Part shown: positions 1-10,000 of the stretch, piece after piece
Layout of the letters: each line of letters starts with the position of its first letter
How positions within the stretch are numbered: position 1 is the stretch's first letter
Assembly (NCBI GenBank): GCA_943787265.1
Contig: CALSLT010000028.1
Span: 1-64,000 of the forward strand
Direction: 5' to 3'
Length of the DNA: 64,000 nt
Source of the DNA: an uncultured Planctomycetaceae bacterium
GTDB lineage: Bacteria > Planctomycetota > Planctomycetia > Planctomycetales > Planctomycetaceae
The notes under the pieces: model-generated
Told to the model about the DNA's origin: nothing
Database searches by the model: none
What the model saw: the letters and a program-made list of their open reading frames with translations, nothing else
Translations under genes and position numbers: made by a program

Positions 1-789
1 TCGGGCCACAGTCATCATAGTGGGCAGGGCTTCGACGCCATCTACGACCGCGGCACTACCGAGGAATATATGGGAGCGCATCCCGATGCGATCCTTCCTG
101 CTGCCGATCCGCCCCCCTCACCGGGAGGTCCACTGCCTTTTCAGTTCGACGACGTAAATCGCTGGTCGACAACGGTCACAAACGGTGGAGGCCTCGGTCA
201 GGGCGACGCGACCACTCTCACATGGAGCATCGTGCCGGATGGCACGTCGATTCCCGGTGCCAATGGAGAAGCCACAAGCAACAGTACTCTGATCGCATTT
301 CTGGGCGGTCTTTACGGCGTCACAACAAACAATACTGACCTGACAGACGAGCCATGGTTTCCGTTGTTTGAGAGTTACCTGAATCGCTGGGGAGAGCTTT
401 CCGGGCTGTCATACATTTACGAACCGAGCGACGACGGCGCGACGTTCTCGTCCTCCCCTGGCGCCATCGGCAGCCGCGGTGACATCCGAATTTCGGGACA
501 CTCGGTTGACGGCCAGACCGGCAGCAACACGCTGGCCTACAACTTCTTTCCAGACAACGGTGACATGGTCATCGATACGGATAACACGACGCTGTTCGGC
601 GACACGACAAACAACTCGCGAGCCTTTCGCAATGTCCTTGCGCATGAGCACGGGCACGGACTCGGAGTGGACCACGTCCTGCCCGATCATCGGTGGAGCC
701 GATGGACGATTGATGGAACCGTTCATCAATACAAGCTTCGATGGTCCTCAGTTCGACGATATTCTGGCCGTCCAGCGAGGCTACGGTGA
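1..789 (+). CDS. Giant protein fragment 1: matrixin-like zinc metalloprotease domain (partial)
   Basis: The frame is open from base 1 and stops at 787-789. It carries the metzincin zinc-binding motif HEHGHGLGVDH (HExxHxxGxxH) at about 640-675. The last real residues are DHVLP near 684; the remaining 35 residues are out-of-frame noise. The Met-turn (GRLMEP) expected some 10 residues after the third His appears in the next frame, at about 700-720, which places the frameshift at 682-688. The preceding segment resembles the N-terminal part of planctomycete matrixin-type proteins with a Ser/Asp-rich fold (FESYLNRWGELSGLSYIYEP). The likely role is an extracellular endopeptidase module of the giant protein. 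Split as it is, zinc motif and Met-turn cannot be in one polypeptide. Confidence 0.75.
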   Translation, partial: SGHSHHSGQGFDAIYDRGTTEEYMGAHPDAILPAADPPPSPGGPLPFQFDDVNRWSTTVTNGGGLGQGDATTLTWSIVPDGTSIPGANGEATSNSTLIAFLGGLYGVTTNNTDLTDEPWFPLFESYLNRWGELSGLSYIYEPSDDGATFSSSPGAIGSRGDIRISGHSVDGQTGSNTLAYNFFPDNGDMVIDTDNTTLFGDTTNNSRAFRNVLAHEHGHGLGVDHVLPDHRWSRWTIDGTVHQYKLRWSSVRRYSGRPARLR

Positions 790-2347
790 CGCGCTCGAGA
801 AAAATGGCGGAAACGACACGTCAGGCAACGCGACGGATCTGGGGACAATCCTTGCCGGTCAGACAGTCTTGCGCGGAACCGACGGCATCGACAATCGGGT
901 CGCCTTCTCCGAAACAGATTTCGTCAGCATCGACGACAACAGCGATACAGACGTCTTCAGCTTCACATTCGGATCAGGACTTGGGCTGGATATTCTACTG
1001 ACGCCGCGCGGCCCGTCGTACTTGTCCGGGGTTCAAAATCCAGACGGTTCGTGTTCGGCAGGCACGCTCTTCGATGCATCCAGCCAAAGCGACCTGACGC
1101 TGGAAATCCTCGGCACCGACGGGACGACGGTGGTTGCCACAGCAAACGCCACCGGACTTGGCGGCGTGGAGAGTGTCAGCGACCTTCAGCTTCCTGCTGG
1201 AACATACTTCGCCAGAATCACAGGCTCCGCCAACGCGGCACAAATGTATGAACTCGGCGTCACCCTGAATCAAGTGACGGGAGTCACGATTACCGAATCG
1301 GGTGGCAACACGACAATCTCGGAAACCGGGCGAACCGACACGTACACGCTCGAGTTGAATACAGTGCCGACGGGCGCCGTTGAAGTAACAGTCTCCGCTG
1401 ATTCACAGACGGAAATCAGTACTGACGGCACAAACTTTTCCAATTCAGCCACGCTGACATTCACCACGACCACCGCCCAGACTGTCACGACTCGTGCGAT
1501 CAACGATTCTGATATCGAAGGCCTGCACACTGGTACGATTTCGCACGCCATTACCTCGACTGCCGACCCAACAAATTACCCAACGAGCCTTGCCGTCGAC
1601 GATCTGACGGTCTCCATCCTGGACAACGAACTGACGGTGTTCGAACGGCTTGCCCCACTCGGTGGACTGATTTTCCGAAGCGACGGCAACACCAGTTCGC
1701 TGGTTGACAACAGCGATCATGCCGACTTTGAATTCTTCGCCGAAGCCGGACAGACGATCTCTGTCGTGGCGGAACCAACGTCCGCTGTCAGCCTGACTGT
1801 CGAGCTGGTTGGCGTTTCCGGAACAATCACCGCTGCCGCAGCTGGCGACGCGGTCGTCGTTCCGCCTCAGAGCATTACTTCTGACGGAACGTACACAATT
1901 CGCGTCACATCAGACGCTGGGTCCGATTTCACGCTGGAAGCGTTTCGCAATGCCTCGCTCGAACGACAGATCGGTGACACAGCCGACGGAAGTGAGCTAT
2001 CGATTGGCAGTTCCTTCATCAGCCTCGGATCCGGTCGGTACGCTGTTGTTGGAACTTCAGCCGCTGTCGTCGGTTCGACGCTGGAGTTCACACAGTCCAA
2101 CGATCCGGCAATGTTCATCGACATCTCGGCTACTGGAACAGAGTTTGACCTCACTGAAGGTCAGGTTGCCAACATAACGTCTACCGTTGGCAACTCGGCA
2201 TTCCCAGCAGGAGCACTCAGCATCTCGGACAAGGGGGGTTCTGACCCAATCCGCCAACACAAGTCCAGGATTCAGAAACGCACCTCTCCCAACAGCCGGC
2301 ACTGGGATGGGTACCGTCGTCCAAGCCCTATTCCCGTTCTGGGATGA
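686..2347 (+). CDS. Giant protein fragment 2: Met-turn, prepeptidase-C-like and Calx-beta-like domains
   Basis: This segment continues the metalloprotease in the second frame. GRLMEPF (Met-turn) and QFDDILAVQRGYGD, typical of the matrixin C-terminal helix, come first. A prepeptidase-C-terminal-like beta domain follows (about 930-1260), with DTDVFSF and LPAGTYFARI motifs. A Calx-beta-like domain (about 1280-1640) begins VTITESGG and ends SILDNE. A further beta-rich domain covers about 1650-2230. Translation leaves the true frame at a run of six G (2233-2238) and hits a stop at 2345-2347. The frame is open upstream to 479, but residues before about 690 are out of the homologous frame. No ribosome-binding site precedes an internal start, so independent translation is doubtful. 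Confidence 0.7.
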   Translation: MIGGADGRLMEPFINTSFDGPQFDDILAVQRGYGDALEKNGGNDTSGNATDLGTILAGQTVLRGTDGIDNRVAFSETDFVSIDDNSDTDVFSFTFGSGLGLDILLTPRGPSYLSGVQNPDGSCSAGTLFDASSQSDLTLEILGTDGTTVVATANATGLGGVESVSDLQLPAGTYFARITGSANAAQMYELGVTLNQVTGVTITESGGNTTISETGRTDTYTLELNTVPTGAVEVTVSADSQTEISTDGTNFSNSATLTFTTTTAQTVTTRAINDSDIEGLHTGTISHAITSTADPTNYPTSLAVDDLTVSILDNELTVFERLAPLGGLIFRSDGNTSSLVDNSDHADFEFFAEAGQTISVVAEPTSAVSLTVELVGVSGTITAAAAGDAVVVPPQSITSDGTYTIRVTSDAGSDFTLEAFRNASLERQIGDTADGSELSIGSSFISLGSGRYAVVGTSAAVVGSTLEFTQSNDPAMFIDISATGTEFDLTEGQVANITSTVGNSAFPAGALSISDKGGSDPIRQHKSRIQKRTSPNSRHWDGYRRPSPIPVLG

Positions 2348-4700
2348 TCTGATCGATGATGGTGCCAATCCCGCTGCAATCTACTGGGAAGAACGCCAGG
2401 TCAACGGCATCAACACGCTGATCGTTCAATGGGAACAGATCGAACACTTCGATCTATCTACAGGCGCGGGAATCACGTTCCAAATCCAGGTTTTCGAAAC
2501 AGGTCCAGTCGCCGCGCGTTTCGCCTATGAAGACGTCAATATCGGCAGCGCCGCAATCAATGGTGGACGTAGCGCGACCATCGGCTATCAAGCATCTGCC
2601 ACTGAGGCCATTCAGTTCAGCTTTAACTCCAACGTTCTTTCAGACGGTGACGTCCTTGACCTTGGGTTCGCACTTACGCCCGACGTTGACGAATACACTC
2701 TCGATCTAACAGGCAAAGCCGGACACCGAATCGATGTATTGCTCAACGGCCTGAGCGGCGCCGATCTCTCAGGCAGCACCTTCGAACTCCTCGACACGAA
2801 CGGGACGACGGTATTGGCCACTGGCGTTACCGACCCGGTTTCCGGTGGGACAAATTCAACGAATTACGACCTCGGAATTCTCGACTTTGTCGTACCAGCG
2901 GACGGCGTTTACACCGTCCGTCTCACCGCCACCGCAACTGGAGATTACACCGTCGTAGTCTCCGACGATCTGGCGTTCGATTCTGAACCCAACACAACCG
3001 CAACCGACCCTCTACGACTCCTCAATAACACAGAGAACGCATTCGGGTACCTCGACGCCGCAACCGATCAGGACGACTTCTATCAGGTCACGCTGTCGGC
3101 TGGAGAATTACGCCGAATCTCCACACAGACGCCCTTCGATGATGCAGCTTCTTCTCCACAGAATTCACTCGATACCGAACTTCAGATCATTCATCCCGAC
3201 GGAAGCACGGTGGTCGCCAACGACCTGAACTCGCAGGACGGCAAAAACGCCGCTGTCCTGTTTAACGCACCTGTTACCGGCATCTACAGAATCCGTGTGC
3301 GAGCAACCAGTGGCTCCGGCGAGTACATCCTCAAAGCCAATGATCCTGCCGCATTGACCGTCGCCATTGTCGCTGACTCAGTTTCGGAAGGAGCTGGAGC
3401 CGCAGCAACGACAGCAACAGTCACTCGAAACAGCGGCACAACCGGTAACCTTGTTGTGACACTTTCAAGCGACGACACGTCAGAAGCCACAGTCCCAACC
3501 ACGGTTACGATTCTTGATGGTCAGGCATCCGCAACGCTCAACATTGATGCAGTCAACGACGCACTCATCGACGGGCCACAGGTCGTAACAATCACCGCGT
3601 CGGGTGCCGGACACACAGCCGACGACGACACACTTACGGTGACCGACGATGAACCTGCAACTCTCACTGTTGTAATCGTAGCCGCTTCCATCGCTGAAAA
3701 CGCCGGCGCCGCCGCAACTACAGCAACCGTCACCAGAAATCGCGATCTGACGGGAGCCCTAACTGTCAACCTGACCAGCAACGACACTTCCGAAGCAACC
3801 GTAACCAGTCAGGTGACCATCCCCGCTGGACAGACTTCGGTGACGTTCAACATTGATGCCGAGGACGACGATGTCGACGACCAGACTCAAACCGTCACCA
3901 TTTCAGCCACAGCCACAGGCTTCACGGGTGGCACTGACACAGTCGACGTCACTGACAACGATGTCTCAGGATTTACGATTGTTGAATTAGACGGCAGCAC
4001 TTCGGTCGATGAATCGGGTACAACCGACACGTTCACGGTCGTTCTGAATTCTGAACCTCTCGGCGATGTCGTACTGGACGTGGTCAGCGGGAACACCGAC
4101 GAAGCCACCGTCAGCCCGACCACGCTGACGTTCACCGCCGCCAACTGGGACACGCCGCAAACGGTCACCATTAGCGGAGTTGACGATAACATCGATGACG
4201 GTGATCAAAACTCAATCGTGACCGTCTCCATCGACAAACCGGGCACCGCGGATGCACTATATGACCTGCTCGTGAGCCAGACGGTCATGGTGACCACGAC
4301 CAACGACGACATTGCCGGGTTCACCATTGTGGAATCAGCCGGTTCCACATCGGTCAACGAATCCGGCACGACAGACTCCTTCACCGTCGTTCTGGATGCA
4401 CAGCCGCTGGGCGATGTCGTGCTGGACGTGGTCAGCGGAGGCACCGACGAAGCCACCGTCAGCCCGGCAACCCTGACCTTCACATCCGCCAACTGGGACA
4501 CCCCGCAGACTGTCACCGTTACCGGAGTCGATGAGCTCGTCGCTGATGGCCCTCAGATAACAATAGTGACAATATCCATAAACGCCGCAGCCACAACCGA
4601 TGCAAAGTTTGATCCACTTATCGAACAGGGCCGACGCGCACTTCAGGGGGGTCTGCAAAAGGCAGGTCGACTTGCGCTCGTGCGTGAATTCTACTACTGA
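2238..4700 (+). CDS. Giant protein fragment 3: nidogen-like, prepeptidase-C and Calx-beta domains, cut by ISAs1
   Basis: Third-frame continuation after the G-run shift. It starts with GVLTQSANTSPGFRNAPLP and a nidogen-like stretch (FPFWDDLIDD, IVQWEQIEHF, FQIQVFETG, ARFAYEDV). Two prepeptidase-C-like domains follow (about 2690-2970 and 2990-3340; motifs DVDEYTLDLTG and DQDDFYQVTL). Then come four Calx-beta domains (about 3350, 3660, 3960 and 4310 onward), each ending in a DDD/DNDV-type Ca-binding turn. True sequence ends at FDPLIEQ (4625). The last 25 residues, up to the stop at 4698-4700, are encoded by the left end of the ISAs1 element. The protein resumes after the element at 5918. Confidence 0.75.
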   Translation, partial: VLTQSANTSPGFRNAPLPTAGTGMGTVVQALFPFWDDLIDDGANPAAIYWEERQVNGINTLIVQWEQIEHFDLSTGAGITFQIQVFETGPVAARFAYEDVNIGSAAINGGRSATIGYQASATEAIQFSFNSNVLSDGDVLDLGFALTPDVDEYTLDLTGKAGHRIDVLLNGLSGADLSGSTFELLDTNGTTVLATGVTDPVSGGTNSTNYDLGILDFVVPADGVYTVRLTATATGDYTVVVSDDLAFDSEPNTTATDPLRLLNNTENAFGYLDAATDQDDFYQVTLSAGELRRISTQTPFDDAASSPQNSLDTELQIIHPDGSTVVANDLNSQDGKNAAVLFNAPVTGIYRIRVRATSGSGEYILKANDPAALTVAIVADSVSEGAGAAATTATVTRNSGTTGNLVVTLSSDDTSEATVPTTVTILDGQASATLNIDAVNDALIDGPQVVTITASGAGHTADDDTLTVTDDEPATLTVVIVAASIAENAGAAATTATVTRNRDLTGALTVNLTSNDTSEATVTSQVTIPAGQTSVTFNIDAEDDDVDDQTQTVTISATATGFTGGTDTVDVTDNDVSGFTIVELDGSTSVDESGTTDTFTVVLNSEPLGDVVLDVVSGNTDEATVSPTTLTFTAANWDTPQTVTISGVDDNIDDGDQNSIVTVSIDKPGTADALYDLLVSQTVMVTTTNDDIAGFTIVESAGSTSVNESGTTDSFTVVLDAQPLGDVVLDVVSGGTDEATVSPATLTFTSANWDTPQTVTVTGVDELVADGPQITIVTISINAAATTDAKFDPLIEQGRRALQGGLQKAGRLALVREFYY
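4616..4625. repeat. Target-site duplication, left copy (ISAs1)
   Basis: ACTTATCGAA, identical to 5917-5926 on the other side of the element. Ten bases fits the 8-10 bp duplications known for the ISAs1 family. Confidence 0.9.
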
Positions 4701-5916
4701 TGTGCTTTCCGAGACGAGACTGTCGACCGGTTATGGAGAGCCATCAATGCAGGTAGTAACACACGACGATGCTGTTTCGATTCTGGAGTATTTCGATGAT
4801 CTGGAGGATCCTCGCAGCTCGATCAATCGGCACCATCTGCTGTCAGACCTGATTGTCATCAGCGTGTGCGGAGTGCTCGCAGGCGCGGATGGTCCGAAAG
4901 CGATTGGAGTGTGGGCGCGGGCGCACGCGGCGTGGTTGAAGAAGTACCTCGAACTTCCCCACGGCATCCCGTCTCACGACACGATTGGCCGACTGCTGGC
5001 GGCGCTGCGGCCAGCCGCCTTTCAAGCATGCTTCGAGCAATGGATTGCAAGTTTGCGTCAACGGGACGCTGGTGGCCTCACTGATGAGGTGATCGCGATT
5101 GATGGTAAAGCTTTGCGGCGTTCGCATGACCGGAAAAAAAGTCTCGGACCGTTGTTTCTTGTGAGCGCCTGGTCCGTGCAGCGAGGAATCAGTCTGGGAC
5201 AGTTGGCGACCGAGGAGAAATCCAACGAAATCACGGCGATTCCCGAGCTGATTGATCAAATCGAGCTGAACAACGCGATCGTGACCATCGATGCGGCGGG
5301 CTGCCAGAAGAACATTGCCGCAAAGATTGTTGACAAAGGTGGAGACTACCTGCTGGCTCTGAAAGGAAACCAGGGCACGCTGTATCAGGGGGCGATGGAC
5401 TGGGTGATCGAGCAAATGGAAAACGACTTTTCCACAACCACCGTTGAGCGGTATGTAGAAACGACGAAAGGTCACGGTCGCGAAGACACGGTGGAGTACT
5501 TCCATCTGCCCGTCCCAAAGACGCTGCCTGGTGCGTCACTGTGGAAGGAGTTGAAGACGATTGGCGTGGCCGTTCGAACGAGTCTACAAGGCGGAAAAGA
5601 AACCACTGACATTCGCTTCTTTATCTCGTCGCTGAGCTTGGGAGTACGTCGTTTCGCAGCAGCAGGTCGTGGTCACTGGGGAATCGAAAACAGTCTGCAC
5701 TGGTGCCTGGACGTGACGTTTCGAGAGGATGACAGTCGAGTCCGTGACCGCTTTGCCGCCGACAACCTGGCATGGTTGAAACGTTTCGCGATCAGCCTCC
5801 TGAAGCAGCAGAACGACAAGGAAAGCATCGCCATGAGACGACGAATGGCCGGATGGAACGTCGACTACCTGATGCAAGTCCTTGCTATCAAACCCATTTA
5901 GTTTGCGTTTACCCTG
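4626..5916 (+). mobile_element. ISAs1-family insertion sequence, complete
   Basis: A 1291-bp element with one transposase gene. The ends are imperfect inverted repeats. The left end begins CAGGGCCGACGCGCACTTCA. The reverse complement of the right end begins CAGGGTAAACGCAAACTAAA, sharing CAGGG, ACGC, ACT and a later GGG. It is flanked by the perfect direct repeat ACTTATCGAA. Taking out the element and one duplication copy restores an uninterrupted Calx-beta reading frame (FDPLIEQQISASTLDDD), which proves insertion into the giant gene. Intact ends and an intact transposase suggest a fairly recent, potentially mobile copy. Confidence 0.93.
4747..5901 (+). CDS. ISAs1-family transposase
   Basis: A 384-residue DDE transposase. 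The N-terminal DDE_Tnp_1-associated region (about 10-100) carries HHLLSDLIVISVCGVLAGAD and a SHDTIGRL motif. The catalytic domain carries the expected acidic residues in VIAIDGKALRRS (first Asp), IVTIDAAGCQKNIA (second Asp) and GIENSLHWCLDVTFREDDSR (Glu). The ATG at 4747 is preferred because GGAGAG lies 7-8 bases upstream. The frame is open to 4600, but that part covers the inverted repeat and host sequence. Length matches full-size family members (about 370-390 residues), and no frameshift is visible. It catalyses cut-and-paste movement of its own element. Confidence 0.95.
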   Translation: MQVVTHDDAVSILEYFDDLEDPRSSINRHHLLSDLIVISVCGVLAGADGPKAIGVWARAHAAWLKKYLELPHGIPSHDTIGRLLAALRPAAFQACFEQWIASLRQRDAGGLTDEVIAIDGKALRRSHDRKKSLGPLFLVSAWSVQRGISLGQLATEEKSNEITAIPELIDQIELNNAIVTIDAAGCQKNIAAKIVDKGGDYLLALKGNQGTLYQGAMDWVIEQMENDFSTTTVERYVETTKGHGREDTVEYFHLPVPKTLPGASLWKELKTIGVAVRTSLQGGKETTDIRFFISSLSLGVRRFAAAGRGHWGIENSLHWCLDVTFREDDSRVRDRFAADNLAWLKRFAISLLKQQNDKESIAMRRRMAGWNVDYLMQVLAIKPI

Positions 5917-5926
5917 ACTTATCGAA
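5917..5926. repeat. Target-site duplication, right copy (ISAs1)
   Basis: ACTTATCGAA, identical to 4616-4625. It directly abuts the right inverted repeat ending ACCCTG. Confidence 0.9.
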
Positions 5927-7039
5927 CAGCAGATCTCTGCCTCGACTCTGGACGATGACGTTCCGACGTTAACTGTGACGATTGCTGAAAACTCCATAGG
6001 CGAAGGTGATGGCCCCAACGCTACGACGGGCACAGTGACTCGAAACACACCAACCGTAGATCCACTCGTCGTTTTAGTTACAAGTTCGGATCAAAGCGAA
6101 GCCACCGTACCACAGTCCGTCACAATTGCAGCAGGCCAGACAACCTCAGCACCGTTTCCGATTGATGCGCAGGATGAACTTCTGGTCGATGGCCAGCAAA
6201 CAATTGAAATCACGGCGACAACGGCTCCAATTCGAAATTCGGGAGACGCCGCACTTGATACAACATTTGGCGATTCAGGGGTTGCGCCGATTGTCTTCGA
6301 CATGGATGTTCAGCCTCCCGTCGGAGCTGTTGAAGTACAGCCTGATGGAAAAATAATTATTGCCGCCGAGGACGAACATAACGGATCGTGGCGGGTTGTC
6401 CGACTCAATCCTGACGGAAGTCTCGATTCTACCTTCGGAAATAATGGTGTCGTTATATCCCAGTTTTCGACAGAGAACGTCTTTCCCTTGCCACACAGCA
6501 TTATCATCCAGTCCGATGGCAAAATTGTCGTCGGTGGCAAGAGGGGATCAGGCACCAGTGCTGGTTTTCTTGCAAGATACAACGCCGATGGATCGCCCGA
6601 TAGCACTTTTGGTGTCGACGGCATTGCGGATATCAGTTCCGTAAATGGTTGGATCACAGACATGGTCCAGCGACCGGACGGCACGCTTCTATTGGCGATC
6701 GCATTTAACGGTTCAATCAGGCTTCGTGTTGCTCAAATCGACTCATCCGGCAACCTAGTCTCTTCATTCGGAATCGGCGGAGTCCTCACATACTCCGCTC
6801 AGAATACAACTTCAGCCATTCATCTCCTGGACGATGGTCGCTTTCTTCTTGCCGGTGGAATCGGGCAAGTCACCGTGAGTCGTAGTTTGCCAGACGGTAC
6901 ACTCGATCCGTCGTTTTCAGGTGATGGTATCGCCGAGGTCGACCTTGGCCGCACGTTCCAAGACGTTGGCGGATTATCAGTTACTTCGACCGGCCAGGTT
7001 GTTGTTTCCGGCGCGGGTGACGAACGGAACCATCGGTAA
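5918..7039 (+). CDS. Giant protein fragment 4: Calx-beta end plus delta-60 repeats
   Basis: Resumes the giant protein after the ISAs1 element (LIEQQISASTLDDDVPTLTVTIAENS). One Calx-beta domain runs to about 6230. Then begins a series of delta-60 repeats, each with a DGK(I/V)(I/V)(V/I).G strand, an R.(N)(P)DGSLD turn and STFG..G(V/I): units start near 6348, 6510, 6670, 6830 and 6990. Delta-60 repeats are known from secreted proteins and are predicted to form beta-propeller-like folds. The true frame is lost at about 7013-7018 in GCGCGGGTGACG, and the stop comes at 7037-7039. A GTG at 5975 could act as a start, but no convincing ribosome-binding site precedes it, so this is best read as a gene fragment. 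Confidence 0.7.
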   Translation, partial: LIEQQISASTLDDDVPTLTVTIAENSIGEGDGPNATTGTVTRNTPTVDPLVVLVTSSDQSEATVPQSVTIAAGQTTSAPFPIDAQDELLVDGQQTIEITATTAPIRNSGDAALDTTFGDSGVAPIVFDMDVQPPVGAVEVQPDGKIIIAAEDEHNGSWRVVRLNPDGSLDSTFGNNGVVISQFSTENVFPLPHSIIIQSDGKIVVGGKRGSGTSAGFLARYNADGSPDSTFGVDGIADISSVNGWITDMVQRPDGTLLLAIAFNGSIRLRVAQIDSSGNLVSSFGIGGVLTYSAQNTTSAIHLLDDGRFLLAGGIGQVTVSRSLPDGTLDPSFSGDGIAEVDLGRTFQDVGGLSVTSTGQVVVSGAGDERNHR

Positions 7040-10000
7040 CTACGATTATTATGTAACTCGGTTCACGTCGGACGGAACCCTTGACTCGACATTCTCTGAT
7101 GACGGTGTCGCAGTTCTAGACATAGCCGGACGGGATGATATTGGAGGATTTCTCTCTTTGCAGGCTGACGATAAAGTCGTGATTGTTGGTCACTCTGATG
7201 ACGTCAATGGTGATCACGACCTCAACGTGATTCGATTCGACACTGAGGGAAACCTTGACACGTTGTTCGATTCCGACGGGATCCTCACAACTCCAGCACC
7301 CAGCAACAGACTACAAAACGTTCTAGGCACTGCGGCACAAGATGACGGCAAATTACTTGTCTTCGCCGGATGGTCACTCGACTTTGACGTTCTACGCATT
7401 GAACTTGGCATTGAAGTTCAATCGCCCGCAGGATCGGGCTCGGCTTCGCTCGATGTGACAGACAACGACGTCGCGGGGTTCACCATCGTTGAATCAGCAG
7501 GCAACACTTCCGTCGACGAATCCGGCACCACCGACAACTTCACCGTCGTGCTTGACCGACAGCCGCTGTCTGACGTCGTCTTAACAGTCGGCAGCGCGGA
7601 CACCGGAGAAGCCACCGTCGACACCGCCACGCTCACCTTCACGCCAGCCAACTGGAACGCTCCTCAAACCGTCACCGTCACCGGAGTCAACGACGACGTC
7701 GACGACGGAGACCAGCCAACAGTCATCACCGTCGCGGTCGACGATGCCAACTCCAACGACGCCTTTGACAACGTCGCCGACCAGACCGTCACCGTCACCA
7801 CCACAGACGACGACGGAGTCGGGTTTACGATTGTGGAATCGTCAGGCGACACGTCGGTCGATGAGTCCGCGACAACCGACTCGTTTACCGTCGTGCTCGA
7901 TTCGGAACCGGTCGGCGATGTCGTGCTGGATGTCTCCAGCGGGGACACCGGCGAAGCCACCGTCGACAAGGCAACGCTCACGTTCACCGCCGCCAACTGG
8001 GACACGCCGCAGACCGTCACCGTCACCGGAGTCGATGACGTCACCGTCGACGGATCGCAAAACACAACCATCACCGTCAGCATCGACGCCGACGCTACCG
8101 ACGACAACCTCTACGACGCCGTCGGCTCTCAGACGCTCACCGCAACCACCACCGACGACGACACCGCCGCCTTCACCATCGTCGAATCTGCAGGCAACAC
8201 CGCTGTCGATGAATCGGCGACAACGGACACGTTCACCGTCGTCCTCGACGCACAGCCGTTGACCGACGTCGTCTTAACAGTCGTCAGTGGAGACACCGGA
8301 GAAGCCACCGTCGACCTCGCAACGCTCACCTTCACGTCAGCCAACTGGGACACCGCTCAGACAGTCACCGTCACCGGAGTCGATGATGTCACCGTCGACG
8401 GTCCCCAGACCACGACCATCACCGTCGCCATCGACGATGCAAACTCAGACAACGCCTTCGACCCCGTCGCCGACCAGACCGTCTCCGTCACCACAACAGA
8501 CAACGACGTCGCCGCATTCACCATCACCGAATCAGCCGGCAACACCTCTGTCGACGAATCCGGAACAACAGACTCGTTCACCGTCGTCCTCGACGCTCAA
8601 CCGCTGACCGACGTCGTCTTAACAGTCGTCAGTGACGACACCGGCGAAGCAACCGTCGACACCGCAACGCTGACATTCACGCCGGCCAACTGGGACACCG
8701 CTCAGACGGTCACCGTCACCGGAGTCGATGATGTCACCGTCGACGGTTCACAGACCACAACCATCACCGTCGCCATCGACGATGCCAGTTCAGACGACGC
8801 CTTCGACAACGTCGCCGATCAGACCCTCACCGTCACCACAACAGACAACGACGTTGCCGGGTTCACCATCGTTGAATCAGCAGGCAACACTTCCGTCGAC
8901 GAATCCGGCACCACCGACACTTTCACCGTCGTGCTTGACCGACAGCCGCTGTCTGACGTCGTCTTAACAGTCGGCAGTGCGGACACCGGAGAAGCCACCG
9001 TCGACACCGCCACGCTCACCTTCACGCCAGCCAACTGGAACGCTCCTCAAACCGTCACCGTCACCGGAGTCAACGACGACGTTGACGACGGAGACCAGCC
9101 AACAGTCATCACCGTCGCGGTCGACGATGCCAACTCCAACGACGCCTTTGACAACATCGCCGACCAGACCGTCACCGTCACCACCACAGACGACGACGGA
9201 GTCGGGTTTACGATTGTGGAATCGTCAGGCGATACGTCGGTCGATGAGTCCGCGACAACCGACTCGTTTACCGTCGTGCTCGATTCGGAACCGGTCGGCG
9301 ATGTCGTGCTGGATGTCTCCAGCGGGGATACCGGCGAAGCCACCGTCGACAAGGCAACGCTCACGTTCACCGCCGCCAACTGGGACACGCCGCAGACCGT
9401 CACCGTCACCGGAGTCGATGACGTCACCGTCGATGGATCGCAAAACACAACCATCACCGTCAGCATCGACGCCGACGCTACCGACGACAACCTCTACGAC
9501 GCCGTCGGCTCTCAGACGCTCACCGCAACCACCACCGACGACGACACCGCCGCCTTCACCATCGTCGAATCTGCAGGCAACACCGCTGTCGATGAATCGG
9601 CGACAACGGACACGTTCACCGTCGTCCTCGACGCACAGCCGTTGACCGACGTCGTCTTAACAGTCGTCAGTGGAGACACCGGAGAAGCCACCGTCGACCT
9701 CGCAACGCTCACCTTCACGTCAGCCAACTGGGACACCGCTCAGACAGTCACCGTCACCGGAGTCGATGATGTCGCCGTCGACGGTCCCCAGACCACGACC
9801 ATCACCGTCGCCATCGACGATGCCAATTCAGACAACGCCTTCGACCCCGTCGCCGACCAGACCGTCTCCGTCACCACAACAGACAACGACGTCGCCGCAT
9901 TCACCATCACCGAATCAGCCGGCAACACCTCTGTCGACGAATCCGGAACAACAGACTCGTTCACCGTCGTCCTCGACGCTCAACCGCTGACCGACGTCGT

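Noticed and set aside
682..7025. Programmed ribosomal frameshifting in the giant gene
   Set aside because: No slippery heptamer with a downstream structure was evident, and three separate sites in one gene would be unprecedented. Mutation or sequencing error is simpler.
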